NCBI GenBank assembly: GCA_036703315.1
Contig: DATNPH010000231.1
Span: forward strand, 1 to 37,519
DNA length: 37,519 bases
Source of the DNA: DATNPH01 sp036703315
GTDB lineage: Bacteria > Cyanobacteriota > Cyanobacteriia > Cyanobacteriales > Coleofasciculaceae
Direction of reading: 5' to 3'
Of the stretch, positions 16,974-25,803 are shown piece after piece. The position numbers were made by a program, and so were the translations under genes. The notes under the pieces were generated by a model that saw only the letters and a program-made list of their open reading frames with translations, was not told where the DNA came from and ran no database searches. Every line of letters starts with the position of its first letter. Position 1 is the stretch's first letter.

Positions 16974-17084
16974 ATACCAAATCCGCTTTTATAACCCCCC
17001 TTTCAATTTTGTGATTTTTCTCCCCCAGCCTCCCCAGCTTCCCCTGCTTTCTTAAAAAGGGGGTATTTAACCTGGATTTGGTAT
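16974..17084. mobile_element. MITE-like element with ATACCAAATCC ends
   Basis: ATACCAAATCC (16974-16984) and GGATTTGGTAT (17074-17084) are perfect 11-base arms, and the similarity continues inwards in imperfect form (TTTATAACCCCCC against AAGGGGGTATTTAA). The 111-base unit has no gene. The middle is a pyrimidine-rich low-complexity run. Confidence 0.65.
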
Positions 17085-17098
17085 CAGGCGTTCCCGCC

Positions 17099-17195
17099 TC
17101 AATCCGTGCTCCAAGCATGAAACATCCGCCCCAGATCATCAGCGCTTCGCCAGGTTTCAATTATCTTCCCATCAGCAATCCCATTTTTTTTAGCA
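17099..17195 (-). pseudogene. Relic of a SnoaL-like (NTF2-fold) protein C-terminus
   Basis: Read on the minus strand, a frame ending at the TGA at 17099-17101 gives GIADGKIIETW followed by RSADDLGRMFHAW. This is the characteristic last strand and helix of SnoaL/ketosteroid isomerase-like proteins. Nothing upstream belongs to that family; the frame runs into the 3' end of the oxygenase gene. It is best read as the stump of a neighbouring gene lost by deletion. Confidence 0.6.
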
Positions 17196-18191
17196 GACCC
17201 GACCTCGCTTACTAGCAGCCGAATGTGCCATGGGATTGCTCCCTACCCACCGTTCATCCACTGGTTCTGATGCCAGCTGATACCGACTGTCTGAAGAAAG
17301 TCGAATTGAAGGAGAGTGATTATCCAGGCTGCCATGGATGGTAAACATACCGAAAATCAAAACATCTCCAGCTTTAAACTCGGCACTCAACCAGCGTCCC
17401 CCGTATTTTCTGCGCAAAGAAACTGGGTTTTTGGATAACGCTCCATCCCACCATTTTTGATTGGATGCATATAAGCCGGCAGTTGTTCTATTGGCACAGT
17501 AGCTATCTACATCCTTGCGTCCATAGCTGTTCTTAATACTTTCTAGACGATGGGAATTTTCCAAAATCATTAACCCTCCTAATTCCCAAGGAATATTGCC
17601 TAGAGGAGTCCAGACCGTATAAACTTGGTCAGTGCCCCGTCCCATGTAGACGATGTCACAATGCGGGTAAGTTCCTCGTCCTGGGGCAACGGCTCTCAAC
17701 CAGGTGTAATCGTAATGCTGGATATCCCCTCCTAAGAAAAATTCAAAAAATTCCATCATTCGTCCTGAATAAAGCAGTTTTTTAAGCGCTGGGCTTTGGA
17801 GTGCTAAATCGGGTCGGAAACTCATTCTCAATTCCGGTTTAGCAATGCAATCCAGAGGAGAGGAGCCAACTTTCAGGCTTCCTTCGGCAGCTAACCAAGC
17901 TGAGAGTTCCTGGCGAGCTTGCCAAACCTCTTGGGAGTTGAGAAGGTTTTTTAGGTATAAGTAACCGTCTTGTTGCATTCGGAGGCGCAGTTCATCAGGT
18001 TGGAAGAGTTGGTCTGATGAATCCCTTAAACTACCAAAAGCCTTAGAGTGGCAATCAAGTTCGTAACCTAGGGAAGTTAGGACTATTTTGGCTTGCCTGA
18101 TGAGCATCGCTAATTTTTTGAGAGTGAGTTGGATATAAGGTTCAATAAGGATAAATGCCAGGAGTTCTGCCACTTTAAAGCTAGGGTACAT
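17190..18191 (-). CDS. Phytanoyl-CoA dioxygenase (PhyH) family protein
   Basis: A non-haem Fe(II)/2-oxoglutarate oxygenase. From the ATG at 18191 it has 333 residues. The first metal ligands are His177 and Asp179 in YPHCDIV, the distal His286 is in MFTIHGSLDN, and Arg297, which should bind 2-oxoglutarate, is in PSIRLSSDSRYQ. The C-terminus (RWVGSNPMAHSAASKRGRVC) is of the usual form, so the protein is complete. Starts are uncertain. A TTG at 18233 extends the frame, and an ATG at 18107 (MLIRQAKI) gives 305 residues, closer to typical length; none has a clear Shine-Dalgarno. The substrate is unknown; members hydroxylate lipids, small metabolites or natural-product intermediates. It is divergent from a GT4 gene, and its 3' end abuts the SnoaL-like relic. 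Confidence 0.87.
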   Translation of the reverse strand: MYPSFKVAELLAFILIEPYIQLTLKKLAMLIRQAKIVLTSLGYELDCHSKAFGSLRDSSDQLFQPDELRLRMQQDGYLYLKNLLNSQEVWQARQELSAWLAAEGSLKVGSSPLDCIAKPELRMSFRPDLALQSPALKKLLYSGRMMEFFEFFLGGDIQHYDYTWLRAVAPGRGTYPHCDIVYMGRGTDQVYTVWTPLGNIPWELGGLMILENSHRLESIKNSYGRKDVDSYCANRTTAGLYASNQKWWDGALSKNPVSLRRKYGGRWLSAEFKAGDVLIFGMFTIHGSLDNHSPSIRLSSDSRYQLASEPVDERWVGSNPMAHSAASKRGRVC

Positions 18192-18349
18192 ATTGGTACT
18201 TAATAGTAAAAAGTTTTGGCAGGTTTCAGTCAAGTTTTTCTGAAAGGTTAATGAAGGATTACTGCATTAATCATTGAACACAGCCAGCTTGAAACTGAAT
18301 TTCCTCCTAAGGAAAGTTGTTGCAATTTCTCCGGAAACCACCAAGTCCT

Positions 18350-19579
18350 ATGAAGATTCTCATGCTCTCTTCCACTTTTCCTTATCCACCAACACGAGGT
18401 GGAACACAGGTGAGGACGTTTAATTTACTGAAGTATCTGAGTGAGCGTCATACTATTACTCTGATTACGCAGCGTTCTGAAGATGTCACAGAAGCTGATG
18501 TGGAAGAACTGCAAACGTGGGTGGAGGAATTGGTGGTTTTTCCTCAACCCCAGGTATCTGACGCGGAGGGAGGGATACTGGGGAAAGTACAGCGCTTCAG
18601 CAAGTTTTTGCAACAAGGGACGCCTGCGACCGTGTTGTACAACTACTCAACGGAAATTCAGCAATGGCTGGATGAGGCAGTTACGCTTTCGAAGTTTGAG
18701 GTAATTGCTTGTGAGCATAGTGTGAATGAGATTTATGTGCGACCAGAATGGCAAAAGCTGCTGCGAACGGTGGTGAATATTCATAGTTCTGTTTATGGGA
18801 TGTTCCGCAACCTCTTGGAAACAGGAAGCTCGGAAAAACCGCTCATAGATCAGTTGAATTTGCCACTGTTGCGTCGCTATGAGGAGCTATATTGTGCTAA
18901 GTTTACATGCCTTGTCGTCACAACACAGGAGGATCGTCGGCAGATAGGTGCATTTAATCCGGAGGGGCAGATTACAGTAATTCCTAATGGAGTGGATCTG
19001 AATCTGTTTCCTAAGCGTGTTATGGATCCTGGCGGACACCAGTTAGTGTTTGTTGGCGCAATGGATACCCTACCGAACATTGATGCAGTACGCTTTTTTA
19101 GTTTAGAAGTGTTCCCAGAAATTTTGCGGCGGTATCCAGATGCCACACTGGAACTAGTGGGGACAAATTCCGTAGAGTCGGTTTTGGAGTTGGGGGAACT
19201 TCCAGGGATTACTGTAACGGGTCGAGTGGCGTCGGTAATAGACTACTTGCATAAAGCAACAGTATCTGTAGTGCCACTGCGGACGGGTTATGGGATGAAA
19301 AATAAAACCCTGGAGGCGATGGCAGCAGGAATACCAGTGGTAGGAAGCGATCGCGGTTTGGCAGGGTTAGCCGTCGATGGTGCTGATGTCCCGTTAAGGG
19401 CATTGCGGGCAAATGAACCAACCGAATACGTTTATGCCATTAGCCGATTATTTGAAGAGCGCCAACTGCGAAAGCAAGTTTCTGAAAATGGGCGATCGCT
19501 GATTGAGCAGAAATACACCTGGGAACGCGCCGGTAAGCTGTATGAGCAAGCACTAACAGGACGCCAGGATGTAGTCTAA
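18350..19579 (+). CDS. Glycosyltransferase family 4 (GT-B fold)
   Basis: A protein of 409 residues from the ATG at 18350 (MKILMLSSTFPYPPTRGG), the normal family start; a TTG at 18317 is in frame but gives a non-homologous lead. The N-terminal Rossmann domain begins with the glycine-rich loop PPTRGGTQVR. The C-terminal domain has VIPNGVDLNLFP, LVFVGAMDTLPN and the donor-binding E-x7-E-like stretch around LEAMAAGIPVVGSDRG. It should transfer a sugar from a nucleotide-sugar donor in the cytoplasm, in polysaccharide, lipid or natural-product glycosylation; donor and acceptor cannot be named. It is divergent from the PhyH-like gene and convergent with the MFS gene downstream. GGAAA at 18332-18336 is a weak, rather distant Shine-Dalgarno. 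Confidence 0.9.
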   Translation: MKILMLSSTFPYPPTRGGTQVRTFNLLKYLSERHTITLITQRSEDVTEADVEELQTWVEELVVFPQPQVSDAEGGILGKVQRFSKFLQQGTPATVLYNYSTEIQQWLDEAVTLSKFEVIACEHSVNEIYVRPEWQKLLRTVVNIHSSVYGMFRNLLETGSSEKPLIDQLNLPLLRRYEELYCAKFTCLVVTTQEDRRQIGAFNPEGQITVIPNGVDLNLFPKRVMDPGGHQLVFVGAMDTLPNIDAVRFFSLEVFPEILRRYPDATLELVGTNSVESVLELGELPGITVTGRVASVIDYLHKATVSVVPLRTGYGMKNKTLEAMAAGIPVVGSDRGLAGLAVDGADVPLRALRANEPTEYVYAISRLFEERQLRKQVSENGRSLIEQKYTWERAGKLYEQALTGRQDVV

Positions 19580-19654
19580 ATACTGTTTTTTCCTTTCTTG
19601 TGTTCCCCCACTCCGTCCTCACTAAAGCTCCAGTCCCTACTCCCAGTCAGAGGG

Positions 19655-20914
19655 CTAACCATCTTGCAATGAACCAAGCCGACGAATCTGAGGCCACAGC
19701 TGAGCAATAACCAGCACTACAGCAATGGTACCAATCCCACCGCCAACTACCGAAACCACTGGGCCGAACAGTGCTGCCGCCAATCCTGACTCAAAACCCC
19801 CCAACTCGTTAGATGTGCCAATAAACACGCTATTGACGGCAGATACTCGACCCCGCATATAGTCGGGTGTCCTTAGCTGCACGAGAGTATGGCGAACAAC
19901 AACACTGATGTTATCGAATGCACCCGTCAACATCAGCATGAGTAGGGAAAGCCAGAAAGAGCGTGAGATGCCAAATATAATTGTTGCCAAACCAAATCCT
20001 GCGACTGCCCAAAGCATGGTTTTCCCCGCTCTTTGCATCGGTGGCAAATGAGCGATGATCAATGCCATCGAGAATGCCCCGATCGCTGGTGCCGCACGTA
20101 GCCAACCTAAGCCAGTTGGACCTACGTGCAAAATGTCCTTAGCGAAAATGGGTAGTAGGGTAGTTGCCCCACCCAGTAGTACGGCAAACAGATCCAGTGC
20201 GATCGCGGCGAGGATAACTTTCGTCTGCCAGACAAAGCTAATACCCGCCCCCAGACTTTTGAGTGTAGTAGCCTTGGTTGAACTTACTGATGGCTTAGCG
20301 GCAATCATGGCAATAAATCCAAAACAAGTGAAAGCCAAGACCACATTAAGAACGTACACCAGTGTTGCACTATGAAGCAGTGCAATGACTAAACCCCCCA
20401 AAGCTGGGCCCACCATTGAGGCAATCTGGAAGCCACTACTTTTCCAAGTCACCGCATTACTAAACGCTTTAGTTGGCACTAGAGAGGGTAGCAGTGCAGA
20501 CATGGCTGGTTGATTAAACGCTCGTGCCACACCGCTCAACAGTAGGCAAGCGTAGAACAAAGAAATTGCTCCCTGAGTGTAAGAGAGAACTGCTAACCCA
20601 AGTGAGCTAAGAACCATTAGTAGCTCAGCCATCAGTACAACATGTTTGCGATTGAACCAATCTGCCACCTGCCCGGCTGGCAAAGTTAGCAGGATGATTG
20701 GCACTGCCTGAACCAAGCCAACTATGCCCAGTACCATTGCTGAACCCGTTCGTTCATAAAGTTCCCAGCCGATCGCAACACTTTGCATCTGCTGTCCAAT
20801 CATCGAACTCACATAGCCGATCGCAAACAAACGGTAGTCGCTAGACCGCAGTGCTGCATAAGGGTCATGTGGTCGTAGTTTGGCTTCCCGGTTGGACTGC
20901 TTAATGCTACCCAT
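19655..20914 (-). CDS. MFS transporter, EntS/MFS_3-like
   Basis: A protein of 419 residues with twelve predicted membrane helices. The N-terminus (DPYAALRSSDYRLFAIGYVSSMIGQQMQSVAIGWELYERTGS) and GQVADWFNRKHVV, the loop 2-3 motif A of the major facilitator superfamily, match the enterobactin-exporter-like branch. RGRVSAVNSVFIGTSNELGGFESG in the second half is also characteristic. It likely exports a small molecule by proton antiport. Cyanobacterial genomes carry several such genes and the substrate cannot be told. AAGGAAA lies about eight bases before the ATG, which supports the start. It is followed on the plus strand by the convergent end of a GT4 gene; the methyltransferase behind it is separated by 219 repeat-bearing bases, so no operon is implied. 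Confidence 0.9.
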   Translation of the reverse strand: MGSIKQSNREAKLRPHDPYAALRSSDYRLFAIGYVSSMIGQQMQSVAIGWELYERTGSAMVLGIVGLVQAVPIILLTLPAGQVADWFNRKHVVLMAELLMVLSSLGLAVLSYTQGAISLFYACLLLSGVARAFNQPAMSALLPSLVPTKAFSNAVTWKSSGFQIASMVGPALGGLVIALLHSATLVYVLNVVLAFTCFGFIAMIAAKPSVSSTKATTLKSLGAGISFVWQTKVILAAIALDLFAVLLGGATTLLPIFAKDILHVGPTGLGWLRAAPAIGAFSMALIIAHLPPMQRAGKTMLWAVAGFGLATIIFGISRSFWLSLLMLMLTGAFDNISVVVRHTLVQLRTPDYMRGRVSAVNSVFIGTSNELGGFESGLAAALFGPVVSVVGGGIGTIAVVLVIAQLWPQIRRLGSLQDG

Positions 20915-21006
20915 TAGCCTATTTCCTTGTTTGATAGATTATTTCCCTGGCGTTGCACAATCAAAGGGATGACGCTTTATTTGACCTGTGTTCTTAAGGG
21001 ATTTCT

Positions 21007-21088
21007 GTAGGGGCGCAAGGCTTGTGCCCTTTAAGATTAGGGTTCCAACCGATAGGTTTGATGGGCGTATGGCATACGCCTCTACCAC
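21007..21088. repeat. Palindromic intergenic repeat
   Basis: Two linked hairpins, GGGCGCAAG/CTTGTGCCC (one mismatch) and GGCGTATG/CATACGCC (21064-21080, perfect with a 1-base loop), lie within ends that are themselves near-inverted (GTAGGGGCG and CGCCTCTAC). This is a REP-like intergenic element of a kind common in cyanobacteria. It sits between the 3' end of the methyltransferase gene and the 5' end of the MFS gene. Confidence 0.6.
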
Positions 21089-21133
21089 AGAATCATCCTG
21101 TGATTGGGCACACCTTTTCCCCTGTTCCCCTGC

Positions 21134-21898
21134 CTATGCTTTCCTGGCAACGACTCGGATTCTTATGTAATCCACAAACCAGGTTCCATCTCGATATAGC
21201 TGGGGTCGTAGTTGATTTTCGATATGTTGAATAACGCTAAGGCGTTTGTTTTCAGGAATTTGTTGCAGAAGGCTATTGGCAAACATCTCCAGCCAGTTTT
21301 GGAGACCTTTTTCGCCATCTTCTAGAGCAGTTGGGCGCTCGAAGAGAGTAGCATAGGTGACCCAAAAGCCTTGGTTTTCTAACACAGTTGTATACTCTCC
21401 GATGCTGGGGAAGTACCAAGGGTTGAGTTCTGGTTTTGCTGGATAACCATGCGCCTCTAGAGCGTTGTTGATAGCCGTGGCGATCGCGTTTACATTTCCC
21501 TTGCCGCCAAACTCCGCTACAAAACGACCATCAGGTTTTAAAGCTTTCCAAATACAAGCAATGACTCGTTCTGGCTGCTTTATCCAATGCAGTGTTGCAT
21601 TTGAGAAGACAGCATCGAACGGTTCTTCAAAGTAAAAATCGGTGGCATCGGCGACTTCAAAGTGTAAGTTTGGATAGTTCTGCCGAGCTTGCGAAATCAT
21701 CGTCGGTGCCTTATCAATCCCGATCGCGATCGCACCGTGTTTAGCAATTTCGTGGGTCAGTTGCCCAGTACCACAGCCCAGATCGAGGATGCGATCGCCA
21801 AGTTGTGGTGACAAAAGCTCTAAGCAGTCGGCACCATACTGCCAAACAAAAGAATGCTTGCTTTGGTAGAGTGCACTAGCCCATTGATTCTCTGACAT
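21134..21898 (-). CDS. Class I SAM-dependent methyltransferase, Tam-like
   Basis: A protein of 254 residues from the ATG at 21898 (MSENQWASALYQSKHSFVWQYG), the usual start of this family, with GGAG 13 bases ahead; an upstream ATG at 21931 adds 11 residues. Motif I is ILDLGCGTGQ (37-46), Asp62 in GIDKAPTM should hold the ribose of SAM, and FDAVFSNATLHWIKQPE is the motif IV region. The closest named relative is trans-aconitate methyltransferase, but cyanobacterial members have no proven substrate. It is divergent from a LysR gene with a 119-base spacer, the classic layout for a LysR regulator and its target. The protein is complete, with no odd codons. Confidence 0.88.
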   Translation of the reverse strand: MSENQWASALYQSKHSFVWQYGADCLELLSPQLGDRILDLGCGTGQLTHEIAKHGAIAIGIDKAPTMISQARQNYPNLHFEVADATDFYFEEPFDAVFSNATLHWIKQPERVIACIWKALKPDGRFVAEFGGKGNVNAIATAINNALEAHGYPAKPELNPWYFPSIGEYTTVLENQGFWVTYATLFERPTALEDGEKGLQNWLEMFANSLLQQIPENKRLSVIQHIENQLRPQLYRDGTWFVDYIRIRVVARKA

Positions 21899-22017
21899 TA
21901 AACGAAAATTCTCCACTGCGAGGATTCTCATTCCTCACTGTAGGAGACTCAATTATAAATGTCCAATATATGCTTTGCTAGTAATTAATATCTAAAAAAT
22001 ATAAAAGTGCTAGATAA
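21899..22017. promoter_or_regulatory. Divergent control region, methyltransferase/LysR
   Basis: An AT-rich spacer of 119 bases between the two starts. GCTAG occurs twice (about 21976-21980 and 22008-22012) around an AT-only core, which may mark a binding site for the LysR protein. The site is inferred from layout and not recognised from a known consensus. Confidence 0.4.
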
Positions 22018-22911
22018 ATGGAGCTGCGCCACCTGCGATACTTTATCGCTGTTGCTGAAGAACTACACTTCACTCGAGCAGCTGAACGGTTGCAAATCGC
22101 CCAACCACCACTGAGTCAACAGATTCGTTCTTTAGAAGAAGAATTAGGAGTGCAACTGTTCAAACGCACAAAACGCCGAGTTAACTTAACGGAGGCTGGA
22201 CAAGTATTTTTAGAAGAGGCACGCCAAGTACTTATTCAGTTCGAGCAGGCTGTCCAGGCAGCCAAGAGGGCAAGTCGTGGCGAGATAGGCAGGTTGGCTG
22301 TTGGCGTCAATAGTTCTGCTACCCAGAGTTTTCTGCCCTCCGTTCTCCAAGTATTTCGAGAGCGCTTTCCATGTGTGAAACTTGTCTTGCATGAGCTAGC
22401 CTCATATCAGCAGGTACAGGGGATTCACGACAACCGCATTGACATCGGTTTTCTTTGGCTAGCAAACGTTGACGACAGTGCTTTGAGTTTTCTGCCTATG
22501 TTGCGGGAACCCCTAATCGTAGCTCTACCTGAAACTCATTCTCTGGCAAACTTACCTCAAATACCACTAAACGCCTTAGCTAACGAACCTTTTGTCTTGC
22601 CTCCGCGTCAATTAGGAGCAGGCTTTTATAGTCAAATTATCAGCTTTTGTCAGCAAGCAGGTTTCAGCCCCAAGATAGCCCAGGAAGCGCGGTTGACGCA
22701 GACTATCGTTAGCTTGGTGGCTGGTGGTGTGGGTATCTCTCTGGTTCCTGCTTCTCTCCAAAATCTCCAAAAGGTGGGAGTTGTTTACAAATCCTTGGAG
22801 GGGCAGCAAGCAGAAATGGAAATGGCTGCCGTCTGGCGACGGGATAACTCATCCCAGGTTTTGCAGGAGTTTCTTAAAGTAGTCAGGGAGATTGCCCAGC
22901 TAGTCAGCTGA
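22018..22911 (+). CDS. LysR-type transcriptional regulator
   Basis: A protein of 297 residues, standard for the family. Residues of about 1-60 form the winged helix-turn-helix (MELRHLRYFIAVAEELHFTRAAERLQIAQPPLSQQIRSLEEELG), written here only in part of its spread; the effector-binding domain runs from about 90 to 290. The N-terminus with PPLSQQIR is close to the CbbR/BenM/CatR type branch. It binds DNA as a tetramer and responds to a small metabolite, not identifiable here. The divergent methyltransferase gene is the most likely target, along with the regulator itself. No clear T-N11-A box could be fixed in the AT-rich spacer. Downstream is a 390-base gap with a MITE-like insertion, so no co-transcribed partner follows. 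Confidence 0.94.
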   Translation: MELRHLRYFIAVAEELHFTRAAERLQIAQPPLSQQIRSLEEELGVQLFKRTKRRVNLTEAGQVFLEEARQVLIQFEQAVQAAKRASRGEIGRLAVGVNSSATQSFLPSVLQVFRERFPCVKLVLHELASYQQVQGIHDNRIDIGFLWLANVDDSALSFLPMLREPLIVALPETHSLANLPQIPLNALANEPFVLPPRQLGAGFYSQIISFCQQAGFSPKIAQEARLTQTIVSLVAGGVGISLVPASLQNLQKVGVVYKSLEGQQAEMEMAAVWRRDNSSQVLQEFLKVVREIAQLVS

Positions 22912-23130
22912 AGATAACGTGATATGCAACTTTGTTATTAGCGCCGCTACTCTCTTTCACTCTCAGCCCTTTGAAATATAGTGGGTAGATGTAAAGATAT
23001 GTTTCAGCATTAACCTACCATTACTTCACCGATTTGAGATATCTTTGCCAAAGGTCTAATGCCTTGAGTCGAAGAAAACCAGGCAGGATAGCAGGAAAGC
23101 TGATTTCTGTTTCACTGTCAGGTTACTCTC

Positions 23131-23280
23131 GACACATCCCAATACTTCTCGGTTAATATGTTCACCCCTCGAAGATCCCCCTTAGTCCCCCTTTTTAAGG
23201 GGAAACCAAGTCACTCTTAGCCCCCCTTCTTAAGGGGGGGGTTGGGGGGAGCGAAAACCGAAAGTATTGCGACACATCCC
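23131..23280. mobile_element. MITE-like insertion flanked by 10-base direct repeats
   Basis: GACACATCCC occurs at 23131-23140 and again at 23271-23280. Between the copies, AATACTTCTCGGTT (23141-23154) and AACCGAAAGTATT (23256-23268) are inverted ends with one indel. Inside are G/C-rich hairpins, the best being CCCCCCTT/AAGGGGGG at 23221-23239. The structure fits a transposed miniature element with target duplication, ending 23 bases before the next gene. The remaining part of the 22912-23303 gap (22912-23130) shows nothing recognisable. Confidence 0.6.
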
Positions 23281-23303
23281 AGTCCCCAGTTACGAGAATT
23301 GCA

Positions 23304-25748
23304 ATGAGGAGTCCCCAAGATTCACGATCGCAACAGCCACCAGTCAAAAACACCCAGTCAGCCAAGAAACCTTCTGGAACACGGATAGGGGTGTATCGCA
23401 CTACATCTGTAAAGGCCAAAAAGCCAGCACAGGTAAAAAAGTCGCGGTTGGGTGGTTGCCTTGTAACCTTGGGCGCGATCGCTGCCTTAATCACCGCAGG
23501 CGGTGTCATTGTCGGTGGCATCTGGCTAGCCATTCTCTTGATGATTAACCCAAATGCCGTTATCTGGCTTAATCAATTTTTGCCGACATGGACTCGTATT
23601 CCCATCGCTATCACTTCACCCCCACAAACTCTTGCCACTATCCAAGAGGAGGTTCGCAAAAGCAGACTAATCTCAGGAGAACCCATAGCCCTAAAAAATT
23701 CTGAACTACTGCTGCCCATCTTGGCATCATCGTCCAATTGTCAGCGTGATTGTGAAAAGATTGTCGAACTGAGAGTTTATCAGCCTACTGAGCTAAAAAG
23801 TCAGGAAAAATATTATCGACTGGTCAGTCAGCTTCCGATCGCTGGACCAGAAGAGTATATTGTTCTTTCTTCTCCAGTCGGTGCTAAATCCGGTAATACT
23901 GGTGCGTCTCGTTCACTGCCTTTAACAACACTAAGTCGCTTTGACGACAAAGCCCCAAATCAAGGTATCTGGTTCAAGCTCTCAGGTCAGCAGATAGGGG
24001 GTGATACACCCATGAGTTACGGACAGGTGATTCACTACAATCCCGAACACATGCACTTGAGTGTCATGTTGCAGTGGACGAGTCCTAATGAGCTTCAACC
24101 TGACTGGCAACAAGTAACTGGTACATCAACACCTGAATTCGTCATCAATCAGACTGTGGGTTTGGAACCTCACTTCAAGGTTTACCAGATTAAAGCCCGC
24201 AATTTTGTGCCCAATCCAATTTATTTACAGGAAATTTCCCTAGTACAGCCTCCTATAAACACTCAAGGCTATCGCAACGCTTTGATGCTAGCTGGCAGGG
24301 GTTTGTGGTCTTTGGCTCTGCAATTGTTGCAATCTGAGAAGAAAAACAATTGGTCAGCGGCGGCACAAGAGCAAATGGATGTGATTCGACTGCACGCAGA
24401 GGTGACACAGTCTCAGGCGAAGCAGGCTTGGGCAACTCTGAGTACTTCAATTTTGGCTAATCTAATTGATGGTCGTTGGGCGGATGCGTTGCTAATGTTT
24501 CGGGCATCAGAGCCTGGGGTGTCAGTCCAGGAAATTACGACGCTGCTGAAGACAGATTCTGGAGGATTGTGGGATCGAGTTGAAGCGGCGCTTAAGGTGA
24601 ATCCCAATGACAACAATGTGAGAGCCTGGGGAGCGTTGATTCTGACAGTTCAACAAGGACGACCAAAAGCGATCGCCTGGTTGAAGCAACTCCAGAAAAA
24701 CAAACCAGTAGATAATTCCCAGATTAATGAATTACTTGACCATCTGGATGCCACTTCCACGAAAGTGTCAACTACCACTAGTCATGCGAGTCGAATTGTT
24801 GGCACAGCAAAGCCAGTCACAAAAGTCAACCCCACAGATTGGCTACAACTAGAAGCCCCATTGGAAGTAACAGGGCAAGTCTCTCCATCCCTAATCCCAA
24901 ATCGCCCAGCCAAGAAAGCACTCTCTCTAACACTAGAGCCACAACAAGTCTGGTATCAAGTGCAGGTAGCTGCATTTAACGATGGAAAACGCTGGCGGCA
25001 GCCACCTTTTTCAAATTTGCCCCTGCTCAAAGATACTAGCGCCAAGCAATTATGGAACTATCTGGGGTTAGACAATAACTCTAAAATCCAGATTAGTGTC
25101 TGGACGGCTGAAGGGTCGCAGGAATCAACAATAGCAACTATCAAAGGGGTTTCCTACCAGGGAGATGTTATCCAATTGTTGGCGGCAGGTGAACCGCTTC
25201 CTGCGGCTACACCCGTTACTGCTGCTGTAAAACCAAGCCATGCTCTAGCTTACACAGAAGCCGCACTTAGCTGGTTAGACCCTGGTTCCATGACCTTTAC
25301 AGACCTCAACCAACTACATCCACAATGGGTGTCAGCAATCCTCCCAGCAGTCTGGCGTGAGTTACTCAAGAGGGGTCAGGTAAAGCAAGGTGCACTTCCT
25401 AGCATGCCAGCCCTGCTAGCTGATATGGGGCATTGGTCGATTCAACTGGTTGAGCTAACGGGCGACAACGAGCCAGAAGTGGTGCTGAGTCTCTATGAAG
25501 ACCTCTCTGGAGCTTTGAAAAAGCCAGATATTGAGCGACCTGTAGAGAATAGCCAGTTGTATAAACCTCGAACAGTAATTTTTTCTAATAAGGGTGGTCT
25601 ACTCTACAGCGAATTTTCCAAAGATGCTAGCACCTCACTTACCGCGATCGCTGATTTAGGCGATGCAGGTTCTGCTGCCTTAATCCTCAGTGACAAGAGT
25701 AACTACAGCCTCAAGCGGTGGTCACCTCAGCGCAAGCGTTTTGAGTAA
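23304..25748 (+). CDS. Large membrane-anchored protein of unknown function
   Basis: A protein of 814 residues that I do not recognise by name. Residues 1-49 are polar and basic (Lys/Arg/Gln/Pro-rich, likely cytoplasmic), and residues of about 50-81 are one strong membrane helix (GGCLVTLGAIAALITAGGVIVGG region). The rest should lie outside. It contains a mixed domain with a Cys pair (SNCQRDCEK, near 141-149), a helical repeat-like middle (ALKVNPNDNNVRAWGALILTVQQGRPKA area), a Ser/Thr/Pro linker near 490-540 and a C-terminal part ending NYSLKRWSPQRKRFE. DNEPEVVLSLYEDLSG recalls FG-GAP/VCBS-type calcium loops, but only weakly. There is no catalytic motif. Similar anchored proteins appear restricted to cyanobacteria as far as I know. 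The MITE-like insertion ends just ahead of the start, so its promoter may have been replaced. Confidence 0.8.
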   Translation: MRSPQDSRSQQPPVKNTQSAKKPSGTRIGVYRTTSVKAKKPAQVKKSRLGGCLVTLGAIAALITAGGVIVGGIWLAILLMINPNAVIWLNQFLPTWTRIPIAITSPPQTLATIQEEVRKSRLISGEPIALKNSELLLPILASSSNCQRDCEKIVELRVYQPTELKSQEKYYRLVSQLPIAGPEEYIVLSSPVGAKSGNTGASRSLPLTTLSRFDDKAPNQGIWFKLSGQQIGGDTPMSYGQVIHYNPEHMHLSVMLQWTSPNELQPDWQQVTGTSTPEFVINQTVGLEPHFKVYQIKARNFVPNPIYLQEISLVQPPINTQGYRNALMLAGRGLWSLALQLLQSEKKNNWSAAAQEQMDVIRLHAEVTQSQAKQAWATLSTSILANLIDGRWADALLMFRASEPGVSVQEITTLLKTDSGGLWDRVEAALKVNPNDNNVRAWGALILTVQQGRPKAIAWLKQLQKNKPVDNSQINELLDHLDATSTKVSTTTSHASRIVGTAKPVTKVNPTDWLQLEAPLEVTGQVSPSLIPNRPAKKALSLTLEPQQVWYQVQVAAFNDGKRWRQPPFSNLPLLKDTSAKQLWNYLGLDNNSKIQISVWTAEGSQESTIATIKGVSYQGDVIQLLAAGEPLPAATPVTAAVKPSHALAYTEAALSWLDPGSMTFTDLNQLHPQWVSAILPAVWRELLKRGQVKQGALPSMPALLADMGHWSIQLVELTGDNEPEVVLSLYEDLSGALKKPDIERPVENSQLYKPRTVIFSNKGGLLYSEFSKDASTSLTAIADLGDAGSAALILSDKSNYSLKRWSPQRKRFE

Positions 25749-25778
25749 TTATTAATCATTTATCTTGAAGCCAATGGC

Positions 25779-25799
25779 TACTAACTACTGACTACTAAC
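25779..25799. repeat. Heptamer tandem repeat (TACTRAC)3
   Basis: TACTAAC, TACTGAC and TACTAAC follow directly on each other in the 55-base space between two convergent genes. This is the cyanobacterial short tandem heptamer type. Confidence 0.75.
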
Positions 25800-25803
25800 T
25801 AAA

